Both the position numbers and the translations under genes were made by a program. Shown here piece after piece: positions 1 to 7,539 of a stretch of 64,000 nucleotides of DNA. The notes beneath the pieces are model-generated. The model was given only the letters and a program-made list of their open reading frames with translations, did no database searches and was not told the origin of the DNA. Every line of letters begins with the position of its first letter. The first letter of the stretch is position 1. The stretch is from the NCBI RefSeq assembly GCF_048263965.1, contig NZ_JBLXDO010000014.1, positions 1-64,000 of the forward strand, written 5' to 3'. Origin of the DNA: Ferrimonas sp048263965. GTDB taxonomy: Bacteria; Pseudomonadota; Gammaproteobacteria; Enterobacterales; Shewanellaceae.

Positions 1-2
1 AC

Positions 3-68
3 GGATACCGGGACAGCGACTACTTCTTCCTGAAGATACGAGCCGCTTTTCCCGGTAATGCGCGATGA
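3..68 (+). CDS. C-terminal fragment of an unidentified protein (possibly transposase-like), cut by window edge
   Basis: A + strand frame is open from the window edge to a TGA at 66-68 and ends in GYRDSDYFFLKIRAAFPGN followed by two residues. The YRDxDYFxLKI pattern recalls from memory the C-terminus of ISL3-type transposases, but only 21 residues are visible. It converges on nirD with just 8 bases between the two stop codons. That leaves no room for an IS terminal inverted repeat on this side, which argues against an intact insertion sequence. Family assignment is weak; it could be any protein. Confidence 0.3.
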   Translation, partial: GYRDSDYFFLKIRAAFPGNAR

Positions 69-76
69 ACCTTTTT

Positions 77-415
77 TTATCCCAGCGCCAGTTGCACTCG
101 ATTGTTCTTCACTCTTACCGGGAAGGTGGCCAGGGAGACCTCCTGTTGTTCCAGGTTGCGCCCGCTGTGAAGGCAGTAGCGGCGCCGCTGGCCGGCGGCT
201 TCCAGGGCCAGGGTTCGAGACTCCTCATCAACCTGGGCACGAAAGACCGAGTTGGCTTTACCCAGGGGGTCATGGTTGTCCAGGGCGAACAGTTGCCCGG
301 AGCGCAGCAGGAACAGCGCCAGATGCTGATCCCGTACCAGGGCACACACCCCTTCGCCGGGATTGAGCTCCGACAGGGCACAGATATCCTGCCAGTCCGT
401 GTGATAACGACTCAT
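77..415 (-). CDS. nirD: NirD-like nitrite reductase small subunit (Rieske-fold)
   Basis: The 112-residue product matches the NirD small-subunit type: an early W-x-x-[IV]-C-x-L segment, LFALDNHDPLGKANS in the middle, and YCLHSGR toward the end. As in proteobacterial NirD, the Cys/His cluster ligands of true Rieske proteins are absent. NirD partners the NADH-dependent sirohaem nitrite reductase NirB in the cytoplasm, reducing nitrite to ammonium. No nirB is in the window. A divergent gene 255 bases away encodes a BFD-like [2Fe-2S] domain, a module that also occurs inside NirB. The start ATG at 413-415 follows a strong GGAGGGG ribosome-binding site. NirD standing without NirB in view is the odd point; the large subunit may be elsewhere. 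Confidence 0.82.
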   Translation of the reverse strand: MSRYHTDWQDICALSELNPGEGVCALVRDQHLALFLLRSGQLFALDNHDPLGKANSVFRAQVDEESRTLALEAAGQRRRYCLHSGRNLEQQEVSLATFPVRVKNNRVQLALG

Positions 416-670
416 AACCCCTCCTTACCCTTCACATTTCGTCCATGTTAGTGGTTCGCCGTGACCCTAAGGTGACAAAGCAAGATGGGGGCCGGGCAGA
501 AGGGTTACCACAGCCTAATTTAGTAAATCTTTAATAATCATGGCCTTATGTAGAAAAATCTGAGATTTTGGTCTGAGCAGAATCAATGCGGTCAACTGCT
601 ATACTGCGCGGCATTGGCGCACAGCGCCCTATTTTGGCGCGGCCATCCCATTGAAAAGGTGAAGATTGCG

Positions 671-892
671 ATGACTCAGCCAACCCCCCCAACCCTGCTT
701 TGCTGCTGTCTGAGGCTGACGCAGCAGGATGTGGACGAGGTGATCCGTGCCGGCGCGACCACCGCCGACGAGGTGGCCAACGCCTGCGGTGCGGGCACAG
801 GATGCGGCTCCTGCCGGTCGGAGATCAGCCAGCGCTGCCGCGTCCTCGCCGCTGACACCCCGGGTAATTCACAAAATAGATTGCGGCGATAA
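671..892 (+). CDS. BFD-like [2Fe-2S] ferredoxin domain protein
   Basis: The 73-residue protein carries the signature of the bacterioferritin-associated-ferredoxin/NirB BFD-like fold: a CCC cluster near residues 11-13, a short helix, then GAGTGCGSCR (CxxC near residues 41-44). Such domains bind a [2Fe-2S] cluster and pass electrons, for example to bacterioferritin for iron release, or act as modules in nitrite reductase. I chose the ATG at 671 because upstream residues in the frame look random and GAAAAGGTGAAG lies before it. The tail after residue 55 is poorly conserved in character. It lies upstream of dps, another iron-storage gene, which would fit iron mobilisation. Whether it serves Dps, NirD or another partner cannot be told from sequence. 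Confidence 0.7.
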   Translation: MTQPTPPTLLCCCLRLTQQDVDEVIRAGATTADEVANACGAGTGCGSCRSEISQRCRVLAADTPGNSQNRLRR

Positions 893-983
893 CAATTGTT
901 CGCTTTATTCGTTTTTGCGGCGGGACTATTCTGAACTCAATCGCCACACAGCGTGGCCCAAAAATTGAGATGAGAGGATCGCC

Positions 984-1466
984 ATGAACAACACCAACCT
1001 GATTGGGCTGAACAGCCTGGGCGCCGAGCAACTGGCCGGTCAACTGAACGACCTGCTGGCCAACTACCAGATTCTGTATATGAACGTCCGCGGTTTTCAC
1101 TGGAACATCAAGGGTGCCGACTTCTTCGAGCTGCACACCAAGTTTGAGGAGATCTACAACGTCCTGTTGGAGAAGGTGGATGAGATCGCCGAGCGGGTTC
1201 TGACCCTGGGACATCAGCCGCTGCACGCGTTTTCCGACTACCTGCAGCACAGCGAGATCCGCGAAGCGGTGCAGGTGAGCAGTGGCAGTGAAGGCATCGA
1301 CCTGCTGCTCGACGGCTACAAGGTACTGATCGCCAAGCAGCGAAACATCCTGGAGGCCGCCGGTGAGCTGGGGGATGAAGGGACCGCGTCGCTGATGAGT
1401 GACTACCTGTCTCAGCAGGAGAAGGAGAGTTGGATGCTGGCAGCCTACCGCGGCCGCAGCGCCTGA
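984..1466 (+). CDS. dps: Dps-family DNA-binding/ferritin-like protein
   Basis: The 160-residue product has the Dps ferroxidase signature HWNIKG followed by F-x-x-L-H-x-x-F-E-E-I-Y, and a second helix with D-E-I-A-E-R. Dps forms a cytoplasmic dodecamer that oxidises Fe(II) with peroxide, stores iron and shields DNA in stress. The start ATG follows GAGAGGATC. A strong terminator follows the stop, and 91 bases separate it from the BFD-like gene upstream, so the two may be co-transcribed or dps may have its own promoter. The length is normal for the family, without the long Lys-rich N-terminal tail of E. coli Dps, so non-specific DNA binding may be weak. Confidence 0.93.
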   Translation: MNNTNLIGLNSLGAEQLAGQLNDLLANYQILYMNVRGFHWNIKGADFFELHTKFEEIYNVLLEKVDEIAERVLTLGHQPLHAFSDYLQHSEIREAVQVSSGSEGIDLLLDGYKVLIAKQRNILEAAGELGDEGTASLMSDYLSQQEKESWMLAAYRGRSA

Positions 1467-1473
1467 TAACTAC

Positions 1474-1503
1474 AAGCCCAGCCAATCGGCTGGGCTTTTT
1501 ACT
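1474..1503 (+). terminator. Rho-independent terminator after dps
   Basis: A 10-bp perfect stem (1474-1483 with 1488-1497, AAGCCCAGCC arm) and a 4-base loop run into a T tract 8 bases after the dps stop. It lies between dps and the convergent deaminase gene and could serve both. Confidence 0.85.
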
Positions 1504-1512
1504 GCCTGATGG

Positions 1513-2523
1513 TCAGAACAGCTCCATCAACTGTTGGTAGAGCTCGGCCTTGCGGGCATCCGAGGCAAAGCTGGCGTCGATGGCGTTGGCACTCAACTTC
1601 AGCCACTGCTCCTTGCTCAGGTTCAGGGCGTTTTGCACGTTCGCGTAATTTTCCAGCATATAGCCGCCGAAATACGCCGGATCGTCCGAATTCAGCGTGA
1701 CTTTAAGATCCTTGTCCAGCAGGTCTTTCAGGTTGTGGTCTGCCATGGTGTCAAACACCCGCAGGCGGACGTTGGAGTTGGGGCACACCGTCAGCGGAAT
1801 CTGATGCTCCGCCAGGTAGGTCACCAGCTCAGGATCCTGCAGGCAGGCCACACCATGATCGATACGCTGTACCTTGAGCAGCTCCAGCGCCTGCCAGATG
1901 TACTCCGCCGGGCCCTCCTCGCCGGCGTGGGCCACCAGCTTGTACCCCTGAGCCTGGGCGGCGGCGAAGGCCCGCTGGAATTTTTCCGGCGGATGACCCA
2001 GTTCGGAGGAATCCAGGCCGATGCCGAGGATCTTCTCCCTGAAGGGCTTTGCCTGCTCCAGGGTCGCCAGGGCGGACTCCTCACTGAGGTGGCGCAGGAA
2101 GCAGAGAATCAGGCCATGGCTTATCCCCAACTGCTGCTCACCCTTCTCCAGGGCCCGGGTCAACCCATTGATCACCGTTTCGAAGGGGATGCCCCGGTCG
2201 GTGTGGGTCTGGGGGTCAAAGAAGATCTCGACGTGTTCGACGTTCTGCTCGCGGCAGCGCTGCAGGTAGGCCCAGGTGAGGTCAAAAAAGTCCTGTTCGC
2301 TCTGCAGGACATTGGCGCCCTGGTAGTAGAGGTCCAGAAAGGACTGCAGATTGCTGAAGTCGTAAGCCTGGCGGAGGGCGTCCACGGAATCGTAGGGCAG
2401 GGTGATGTTGTTGCGTTGTGCCAGCCGAAACATCAGCTCGGGCTCCAGCGAGCCTTCGATGTGCATATGGAGTTCGACTTTGGGCAGGGCGTGGAGAAAA
2501 TCGGTGGCCAGGGTCATAGGCAT
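1513..2523 (-). CDS. add: Adenine/adenosine deaminase (adenosine deaminase superfamily)
   Basis: The 336-residue zinc amidohydrolase has HMHIEGSLEPE near residue 19 (metal HxH), HAGEEGPAEYIW near residue 199 (metal His and catalytic Glu), and NSDDPAYFGG near residue 283 (metal/substrate Asp pair). These are the motifs of the family that deaminates adenosine or adenine to the hypoxanthine derivative with release of ammonia, a purine-salvage step in the cytoplasm. The EGPxEYIWQALxLLKVxRIDHG stretch is more typical of the fungal Aah1/bacterial adenine deaminase branch than of classical Add, so adenine may be the real substrate. It is transcribed away from an exported metallopeptidase-like gene; a perfect palindrome lies between them. 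ATGs at codons 1 and 3 are both possible starts. Confidence 0.85.
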   Translation of the reverse strand: MPMTLATDFLHALPKVELHMHIEGSLEPELMFRLAQRNNITLPYDSVDALRQAYDFSNLQSFLDLYYQGANVLQSEQDFFDLTWAYLQRCREQNVEHVEIFFDPQTHTDRGIPFETVINGLTRALEKGEQQLGISHGLILCFLRHLSEESALATLEQAKPFREKILGIGLDSSELGHPPEKFQRAFAAAQAQGYKLVAHAGEEGPAEYIWQALELLKVQRIDHGVACLQDPELVTYLAEHQIPLTVCPNSNVRLRVFDTMADHNLKDLLDKDLKVTLNSDDPAYFGGYMLENYANVQNALNLSKEQWLKLSANAIDASFASDARKAELYQQLMELF

Positions 2524-2565
2524 AATCTCTTTGTAGTCATTGTTAGGAGGTTATGCCCATCTAGT

Positions 2566-2592
2566 CTAACTCAAATCCCGTATTTGAGTTAG
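2566..2592. promoter_or_regulatory. 11-bp perfect inverted repeat between divergent genes
   Basis: CTAACTCAAAT at 2566-2576 is exactly mirrored at 2582-2592 around a 5-base centre. It sits 43 bases upstream of the deaminase start and 35 bases upstream of the next gene. There is no T tract, so it does not look like a terminator; a dimeric-regulator operator is the likely reading. It does not match the E. coli PurR consensus. Confidence 0.55.
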
Positions 2593-2626
2593 AAGTTATC
2601 TGGGGACTGGGCGCAGGGAGGCAAAA

Positions 2627-3565
2627 GTGAACTGGTTGAAACTCTTATTGGTTTCCGTGTGGCTGGGCGCCTGGCAAGCGGATGCCGGCTGCGAAGGTCC
2701 CCCCAGCTTTGAGTTTGATCAGCGCATTCCCAATGGTGAGCGGGCCAAGCTCAGCCGCTGGCTGGGGGAGGCGGCCTGGGCGGTGGCGGATCTGGCGGGG
2801 CAGCACCCGGCCCCCTGCGCCCGCATCCGGGTGTACGACGGTGGCCGCGGACGGGGGGCGGTACCCTGGGCCCAGATAGACCGCGGTGCCCGGGAAGGGA
2901 TCCGCTTCTACGTGGATTACCGTTTGCCTCTCAATACCCTGCGGAGCGACTGGACCGCCATGCACGAATTCAGCCATCTGCTGATCCCCTTTCCCGGCAA
3001 TGATCAACCCTGGTTCAGCGAAGGCTTGGCCAGCTATCTGCAATATCTGTTGATGGCCAGGGCGGACATCCTCTCCCCCGATGAGGCGATCAAACGGCTG
3101 GATCGGGGGTTTCGGCGAGGCGTCGACGATGACGCTCATGGCGACATCGCCTTGGAAACCCTCTCCCGGGAGATGTGGCGCCGTCACGCCTATCGGCGGG
3201 TGTACTGGAGCGGCGCCGCCTATTTCCTGGCGGTGGATACCGAACTCAGGCGACGGGGCAAGGGGTCCCTGACTCAGGTGCTGGGGCAGTTCGTCGCCTG
3301 CTGTCGTCAGCAGAATCGTCACTGGACGGTGGACAGCCTGGTGCAGGCGTTTGACCGTCTCAGTGGCACCACTTTGTTTACCGACACCAGGGCGATGATG
3401 ATGCCTCAGACCAGATTTCCGGACCTCAGCCGCCCCTATGAGTACCTGGGGCTGGTGCGCACCGACGCCGGTCTGACCCTGAACTCCGGTTCCCCCTGGC
3501 GGGAGAGACGGCAGCGACTGGTGGCAGACGTGGCCCCTCCCGCCTTGTCGACATTGAGTCGTTAG
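2627..3565 (+). CDS. Exported HEFSH-motif protein (putative gluzincin metallopeptidase)
   Basis: The 312-residue protein starts with a signal peptide (about residues 1-20, ending QADA) and has a first mature Cys at residue 22. Near residue 114 it carries MHEFSHLLIP, an HExxH zinc motif, followed about 18 residues later by FSEGLASYL, which supplies the third-ligand Glu as in M1/M61-type gluzincins. The middle Y-W-S-G-A-A-Y-F segment also recalls M61-like folds. It probably acts in the periplasm as a peptidase; no substrate can be inferred. GTG at 2627 follows AGGGAGGC. It stands alone, divergent from the deaminase. A non-peptidase role is possible. Confidence 0.6.
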   Translation: MNWLKLLLVSVWLGAWQADAGCEGPPSFEFDQRIPNGERAKLSRWLGEAAWAVADLAGQHPAPCARIRVYDGGRGRGAVPWAQIDRGAREGIRFYVDYRLPLNTLRSDWTAMHEFSHLLIPFPGNDQPWFSEGLASYLQYLLMARADILSPDEAIKRLDRGFRRGVDDDAHGDIALETLSREMWRRHAYRRVYWSGAAYFLAVDTELRRRGKGSLTQVLGQFVACCRQQNRHWTVDSLVQAFDRLSGTTLFTDTRAMMMPQTRFPDLSRPYEYLGLVRTDAGLTLNSGSPWRERRQRLVADVAPPALSTLSR

Positions 3566-3603
3566 GGTTCTCAGTCAACTATTTTTGAGGCGTCGGTCAG
3601 ACA

Positions 3604-3625
3604 TGAAAAAGAGGAGCTGAGCTCC
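3604..3625 (-). terminator. Probable terminator of the chemoreceptor gene
   Basis: A 5-bp GC-rich stem (GGAGC/GCTCC at 3613-3617 and 3621-3625), read on the minus strand, is followed by TCTTTTTC. It lies 26 bases beyond the chemoreceptor stop. The stem is short, so confidence is moderate. Confidence 0.45.
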
Positions 3626-3650
3626 CCTTGCTTCTCTCTTTCCCTGGGGC

Positions 3651-5681
3651 CTAGCTGAAGTAGGCCACCTGTTTGTCCAGGTTATCGGACAGCTGCTGCA
3701 GCTCGGCAGCACTGTCGGCGGTTTGCGCCGAGGTGTCGCGGGTCATGCGGTTAAGTTCGCTGACTGAGGTTGCATTGGCTGCGATCTCCTGGGATACCTG
3801 GGCTTGTTGCTCAGATGTGGCGGCCATGCTCTGTGCCATATCCGCAATGGCATTGATCTGACCGGTGATGTTGTGCAGCGCCCCTCCGGCCGCCAGGGCC
3901 TTCTCCTTCACCGACACACTGGTGTTCTGGCTGGCGTTCATCATGGACACCGCAGACTCGATGCGCTGCTGCAGCTGGCTGATGATGGAGACCACCTCCT
4001 GAACCGAGCTCTGAGTGCGGTGCGCCAGTTGGCGGACCTCGTCGGCCACCACCGCGAAGCCCCGGCCCTGCTCGCCGGCGCGGGCCGCTTCGATGGCGGC
4101 GTTCAGCGCCAGCAGGTTGGTCTGCTCGGCGATGGTGTCGATCATGGTGGTGACACTTTCTATGTTGCGGCTCTCTTCGTGCACCTGACGAATGGCGTCG
4201 GTGGAGTCGTTGAGCTGGTCGCTGAGGCCGTTGATATCCTGCTCCATGTCGGTGACCAGTACCGAGCCGGCATTGCTGTCCTGGTTGGCGGTCTGGACGC
4301 TGTGAGCCACCGCCTCCACCTGCTCGGCAACGGCGTTGGCGGAGGAGGCCATCTCTTCGATGGCGGTGGCCATCTGGTCCACCTGCTGCTGTTGCTGCTC
4401 AGACTGGCCCAGGTTGGACTGGGCATGCTCGGCCACCAGACGGGCGGCGGCGTTGGAGTCGTTACTGGTGGTTTTGATCTCGCCCACCAGTTGGTTCAGC
4501 TGCTTGGCCATCTGCCCCATGGCGAAGGTCAGCCGGGTGATCTCGTTGCGGCTGTCGCCATTGACCTGGGGAATGTCGATGCTGACCCGGCCTTCGCCCA
4601 GGGCGGCCATGCAGTCGCTGGCCTGACCCAGGGGGCGGAGGATCCGCTGCAGTACCCAGGTGACCACCACTATGGTGAACAGGCCCGCCAGTGAGGCCAC
4701 CAGCACGATCGTGGTCAGCAGGGAACCGGTTTCTTTGGTGACCTCATCCAGGAAGGTGCCTCCGGACAGCACCCAGTTCCAGCCGGGCACCTTGGCAAAC
4801 ACCAGGTACTTTTCACCTGTGATGCCGTTGTAGATGTGAGGGTAGCGGACTACTCCGGTATCACCCTCGAACAGCTTCTGGAACGGCTTCTCTTCCGTGG
4901 CCAGCTCGATGATGTTCTTGGTCAGGTTCTCTTTCAGCGGGTGGTGAATGTACATCCCCCGTTTGGCTTCACTGTCATCGAAGACGATGGAGTAGCCGGT
5001 GTCACCCCACTGGATGGTGGCCAGGTTGTCGAACAGATCCTGGGATGCCTGATCCACAGGCAGACCCACGAAGGAGGCGCCAATCTGGGTGCCATTGTTA
5101 CCCTCGATGGGGGCGTAATAGGTGAGGTATTGCTTACCGAACAGGGTGACCTTGTTGTAATAGCTGGTGCCACGACTCAGAGCCTGATAGGCGGCGCTGG
5201 TTTGGGTCAGTTCGGTGCCCACCACCCTATCGCCGTTGAGGTTGGTCAGGGAGGTGGAGAGGCGAACGTAGTCGTTGCCCTCTTTGACGAACACCGTTGC
5301 CACTGCACCGGTATCCCGGGTGAAGGCATCCACCAGACGATTGTCGCTGACCGGCTCGCCATAGACGCTGAGATCCCGCAGGGAGCGTCCTTTGAGCTCG
5401 ATTCTGGAGGCAGCCGGTTGCAGACCATCCAGATATTGGTTCTGGAAGGCGGTTTCCAGCACTTTGGCTTCCTTCAGGTAGCCGTCAAAACTCTGTTTCA
5501 GAGTGGCACTCAGGGCCTGCACCTTGGATTGGTGCTCAGAGAGCGCCTTGTCCAGTAGGGTTTGATAACTCTCCCGGTAGACCAGATACCCGGTAAGAGA
5601 AAAGGCTATTACGATAAGAACAGTAATAATGGAGCAAAGCTGAAAGCCGATGCTTTTATTCTGTACATTGAGGGTGGACAT
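3651..5681 (-). CDS. Methyl-accepting chemotaxis protein with double Cache sensor
   Basis: The 676-residue protein has one membrane helix at about residues 13-35, a periplasmic region of roughly 290 residues of Cache_3-Cache_2 type (YYNKVTLFGKQYLTYYAPI in the middle, PGWNWVLSGG near its end), a second helix at about 325-350, a HAMP linker, and a long cytoplasmic signalling domain. The hairpin tip, near residue 530, is the conserved EQTNLLALNAAIEAARAGEQ stretch followed by GRGFAVVADEVRQLA. It senses a small periplasmic ligand and controls the CheA kinase and flagellar rotation. The ligand cannot be read from sequence. It is monocistronic, with 504 bases of degraded DNA upstream. No clear sigma-28 promoter was found. 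Confidence 0.95.
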   Translation of the reverse strand: MSTLNVQNKSIGFQLCSIITVLIVIAFSLTGYLVYRESYQTLLDKALSEHQSKVQALSATLKQSFDGYLKEAKVLETAFQNQYLDGLQPAASRIELKGRSLRDLSVYGEPVSDNRLVDAFTRDTGAVATVFVKEGNDYVRLSTSLTNLNGDRVVGTELTQTSAAYQALSRGTSYYNKVTLFGKQYLTYYAPIEGNNGTQIGASFVGLPVDQASQDLFDNLATIQWGDTGYSIVFDDSEAKRGMYIHHPLKENLTKNIIELATEEKPFQKLFEGDTGVVRYPHIYNGITGEKYLVFAKVPGWNWVLSGGTFLDEVTKETGSLLTTIVLVASLAGLFTIVVVTWVLQRILRPLGQASDCMAALGEGRVSIDIPQVNGDSRNEITRLTFAMGQMAKQLNQLVGEIKTTSNDSNAAARLVAEHAQSNLGQSEQQQQQVDQMATAIEEMASSANAVAEQVEAVAHSVQTANQDSNAGSVLVTDMEQDINGLSDQLNDSTDAIRQVHEESRNIESVTTMIDTIAEQTNLLALNAAIEAARAGEQGRGFAVVADEVRQLAHRTQSSVQEVVSIISQLQQRIESAVSMMNASQNTSVSVKEKALAAGGALHNITGQINAIADMAQSMAATSEQQAQVSQEIAANATSVSELNRMTRDTSAQTADSAAELQQLSDNLDKQVAYFS

Positions 5682-5750
5682 ATTATTTATCCGTAGTTAA
5701 TGACGCCAGTTAAATAAAGCTAAAGATTTTCTGCCCCATGACCAGAATAG

Positions 5751-5984
5751 ACTTGGTGTCAAAGAACGCCGATAGACCAGACCGTTGCGCTAGAAGCAGT
5801 CATCGTTGGGGAGCGCCATAAAATCAAAGGTATCAATGAGATGTCAATATGGCAGATCTCTGAAGATGGGGGATGTGTGACCGGTGAAGGAATTTCGAAC
5901 AAAAGAGACAAAATCGCTAAAGACTCAGACTTTGAAAAGATTATCAAAATGCACAATATTGTGATTGGTCATTGGTTGCAATGA
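5751..5984 (+). other. AT-rich open frame without start, probable gene remnant
   Basis: One + frame is open for 77 codons from after a TAG at 5748-5750 to a TGA at 5982-5984. The only good ATG is at 5841 (46 residues). Its residues look protein-like (for example GERHKIKGINEMSIWQISED, then KIIKMHNIVIGHWLQ at the end) and the stretch is much richer in A/T than its neighbours. No ribosome-binding site stands before the first codons. I do not recognise the family. It may be the 3' end of a foreign gene whose 5' part was deleted, or a short expressed ORF. It lies in the 504-base gap between the chemoreceptor and a LysR pseudogene, which otherwise should hold the chemoreceptor promoter. Confidence 0.4.
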
Positions 5985-6185
5985 ATCTAATAAGTGACCG
6001 ACGTCATGATCGGCGATGGAAATATACCTAACTCCTGAGAGTTAATTTATCTAAACACAGACTCTTTGTCACCTTTCTAATTCATCTCCAATTTATAAAC
6101 TGCGCAGTTGAATTGTAGTGGCTGGTGGTTAATGGCGTATAGTCGCCGAATCTTTGTTCGCAGTTACCTAACGAGAGGCCGGACG

Positions 6186-6532
6186 ATGAAGGGGGCGACC
6201 TATAACCAACAGATGATATTTCAGAGCATAGTCCGGGGGGGCAGCATTCGAGGTGCGGCCCGCCAACTGACCGCTCCCAATAGGGAGGCGCTGTTTGCCT
6301 CGCCCGAGTACACCGAGCGTCACGGTTGTCCTACTTATCCTGATGAGTTTCAGCAATATATAGGCTGGTGCAGTATTGCTCTATCGCCTCCAACTGGCTG
6401 GAGCAAAGCTGGACCCCTATTCCGGCCTCTATCTCTAGTTCGTTCAGAACAGTCAGAAGGCCCGCCGGGTCAGGGGGCTGATCGATGTTCTGGTGGAGAG
6501 GGGCAAGCGGCTTTATGCGCCTGACCGGCTAG
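6186..6532 (+). pseudogene. Decayed LysR-family regulator
   Basis: The frame opens with a LysR DNA-binding N-terminus (MKGATYNQQMIFQSIVRGG, then SIRGAARQL) but stops resembling LysR after about 28 residues. It jumps directly to an effector-domain segment (FASPEYTERHGCPTYPDE), so about 140 codons are missing. The tail survives in two other frames: SIASNWLE, then KLDPYSGLYL, an in-frame TAG, and KARRVRGLIDVLVERGKRL followed by YAPD, which is the usual LysR C-terminus. This shows internal deletions, frame changes and a nonsense codon. The remnant runs into the 3' end of the convergent chitinase gene. The full-length ancestor probably regulated a neighbour that is now lost. Confidence 0.8.
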
Positions 6533-7401
6533 CTGATGACGTTCTGGGTCTCCAGTGCTTCGCTGATTGGGTGACTCCAGTGGCCCTCGGTGTCTGAAGC
6601 GAACTCCCAGTTCATCAACCCTCCCAGGTAGTGGGCTGCTTTCAGGGGCTGGACGAGCTCTTTCACTATGCGATCCACCGGAATGTAGCTGTTGGCCTGA
6701 GCATTGTGTCGGGTGACCGGCAGGCCCAGTATCGCCTTCTCTGCGCTCATTCCCGGCAGTTGGCAGTACCTCTGGTAGGACTCCAGTATCCGCAGAGGAT
6801 CGCCGCTCCAGGGACGGTTGTTGTAAAACTGGATGTTCACCATATCGATGGCGCTGCCGGCCTGCTCTAACACCTTCAGGTAGCCACTCATGCCGTAGCC
6901 GGGCTCCAGGTAGGGGGGCTGGGGTGCGTGGGAGATCTGGTATCGGCCACTGGGCAGCTCGCGCCTCAGGGCCAGGGTCAGGTTAACCAGAAACTCGATG
7001 CCGTCATAGCCGGCCCGACCGACAAAGGCGGCGCTGTCTTCCCAGTCGATGTCGATGCCATCCAGCTCATTGTGGGTGACAAACTGGGCCAGGATGTAGG
7101 CCAGATAACTCTCCTGTCCCGCCAGCTGTCGGTAGGCGGCGCTGGTCATGGTGGCGCCGCCAAAACTGATCATCACCTTGATCCCCTGTTGCTGCAGCTG
7201 ACGGACTGCCTGCTTGGTGCCCTGGGTGAGGATGGGCGGGGAAGATTGGGCGGCGATGGCCCCGGACAGCTCCAGGGTAAAGGGGCTGTGTTCGCTGCAG
7301 CTGAGGAACGCGAGAATGATGTGGGAGTAGGGGCGCTCGACCGCCCGCTGCAGTGGAATGGCGCCACTGGAGAAATAGCTGACCAGCTTGGGTTGGCTCA
7401 T
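6529..7401 (-). CDS. Glycoside hydrolase family 18 protein (chitinase-like)
   Basis: The 290-residue product shows the GH18 barrel motifs: KVMISFGGA (strand 3), DGIDIDWED (catalytic DxxDxDxE with Glu as acid), and MVNIQFYNN (strand 6 with the substrate-assisting Tyr/Asn). These enzymes cleave beta-1,4-GlcNAc links in chitin or related glycans. No signal peptide is visible from the chosen start, so it may act in the cytoplasm or leave by another route, unusual for a polymer-degrading chitinase; a chitooligosaccharide or endo-GlcNAcase role is possible. The ATG at 7399-7401 is chosen because GGAACAG precedes it and the fold begins at once; an upstream TTG/ATG would add up to 17 residues. Confidence 0.82.
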   Translation of the reverse strand: MSQPKLVSYFSSGAIPLQRAVERPYSHIILAFLSCSEHSPFTLELSGAIAAQSSPPILTQGTKQAVRQLQQQGIKVMISFGGATMTSAAYRQLAGQESYLAYILAQFVTHNELDGIDIDWEDSAAFVGRAGYDGIEFLVNLTLALRRELPSGRYQISHAPQPPYLEPGYGMSGYLKVLEQAGSAIDMVNIQFYNNRPWSGDPLRILESYQRYCQLPGMSAEKAILGLPVTRHNAQANSYIPVDRIVKELVQPLKAAHYLGGLMNWEFASDTEGHWSHPISEALETQNVIS

Positions 7402-7489
7402 AACCTGTTCCTTGTGTTGCCGAGTCGAGGGCGGTTCCATGCCCAGTTGCAACTATAGGAGAGAGCCGGCGGTTATGCCAAAAAAGGTC

Positions 7490-7521
7490 TTTAAAAACAA
7501 AAGCCCCGCATGGCGGGGCTT
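7490..7521 (-). terminator. Rho-independent terminator after yicC
   Basis: A 9-bp perfect stem (AAGCCCCGC at 7501-7509 with 7513-7521) and 3-base loop, read on the minus strand, is followed by a T-rich run (complement of 7490-7500). It lies 18 bases beyond the yicC stop. Confidence 0.85.
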
Positions 7522-7539
7522 GGCTGAGTGCGCTTGGGC

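Noticed and set aside
3..68. Insertion sequence end at the left edge
   Set aside because: Only 21 residues are visible and just 8 bases separate its stop from the nirD stop, too little for a terminal inverted repeat; kept only as an unidentified partial gene.
5759..5956. 65-codon minus-strand frame upstream of the chemoreceptor
   Set aside because: It is the antisense of the more protein-like + strand frame at 5751-5984 and has no ribosome-binding site.
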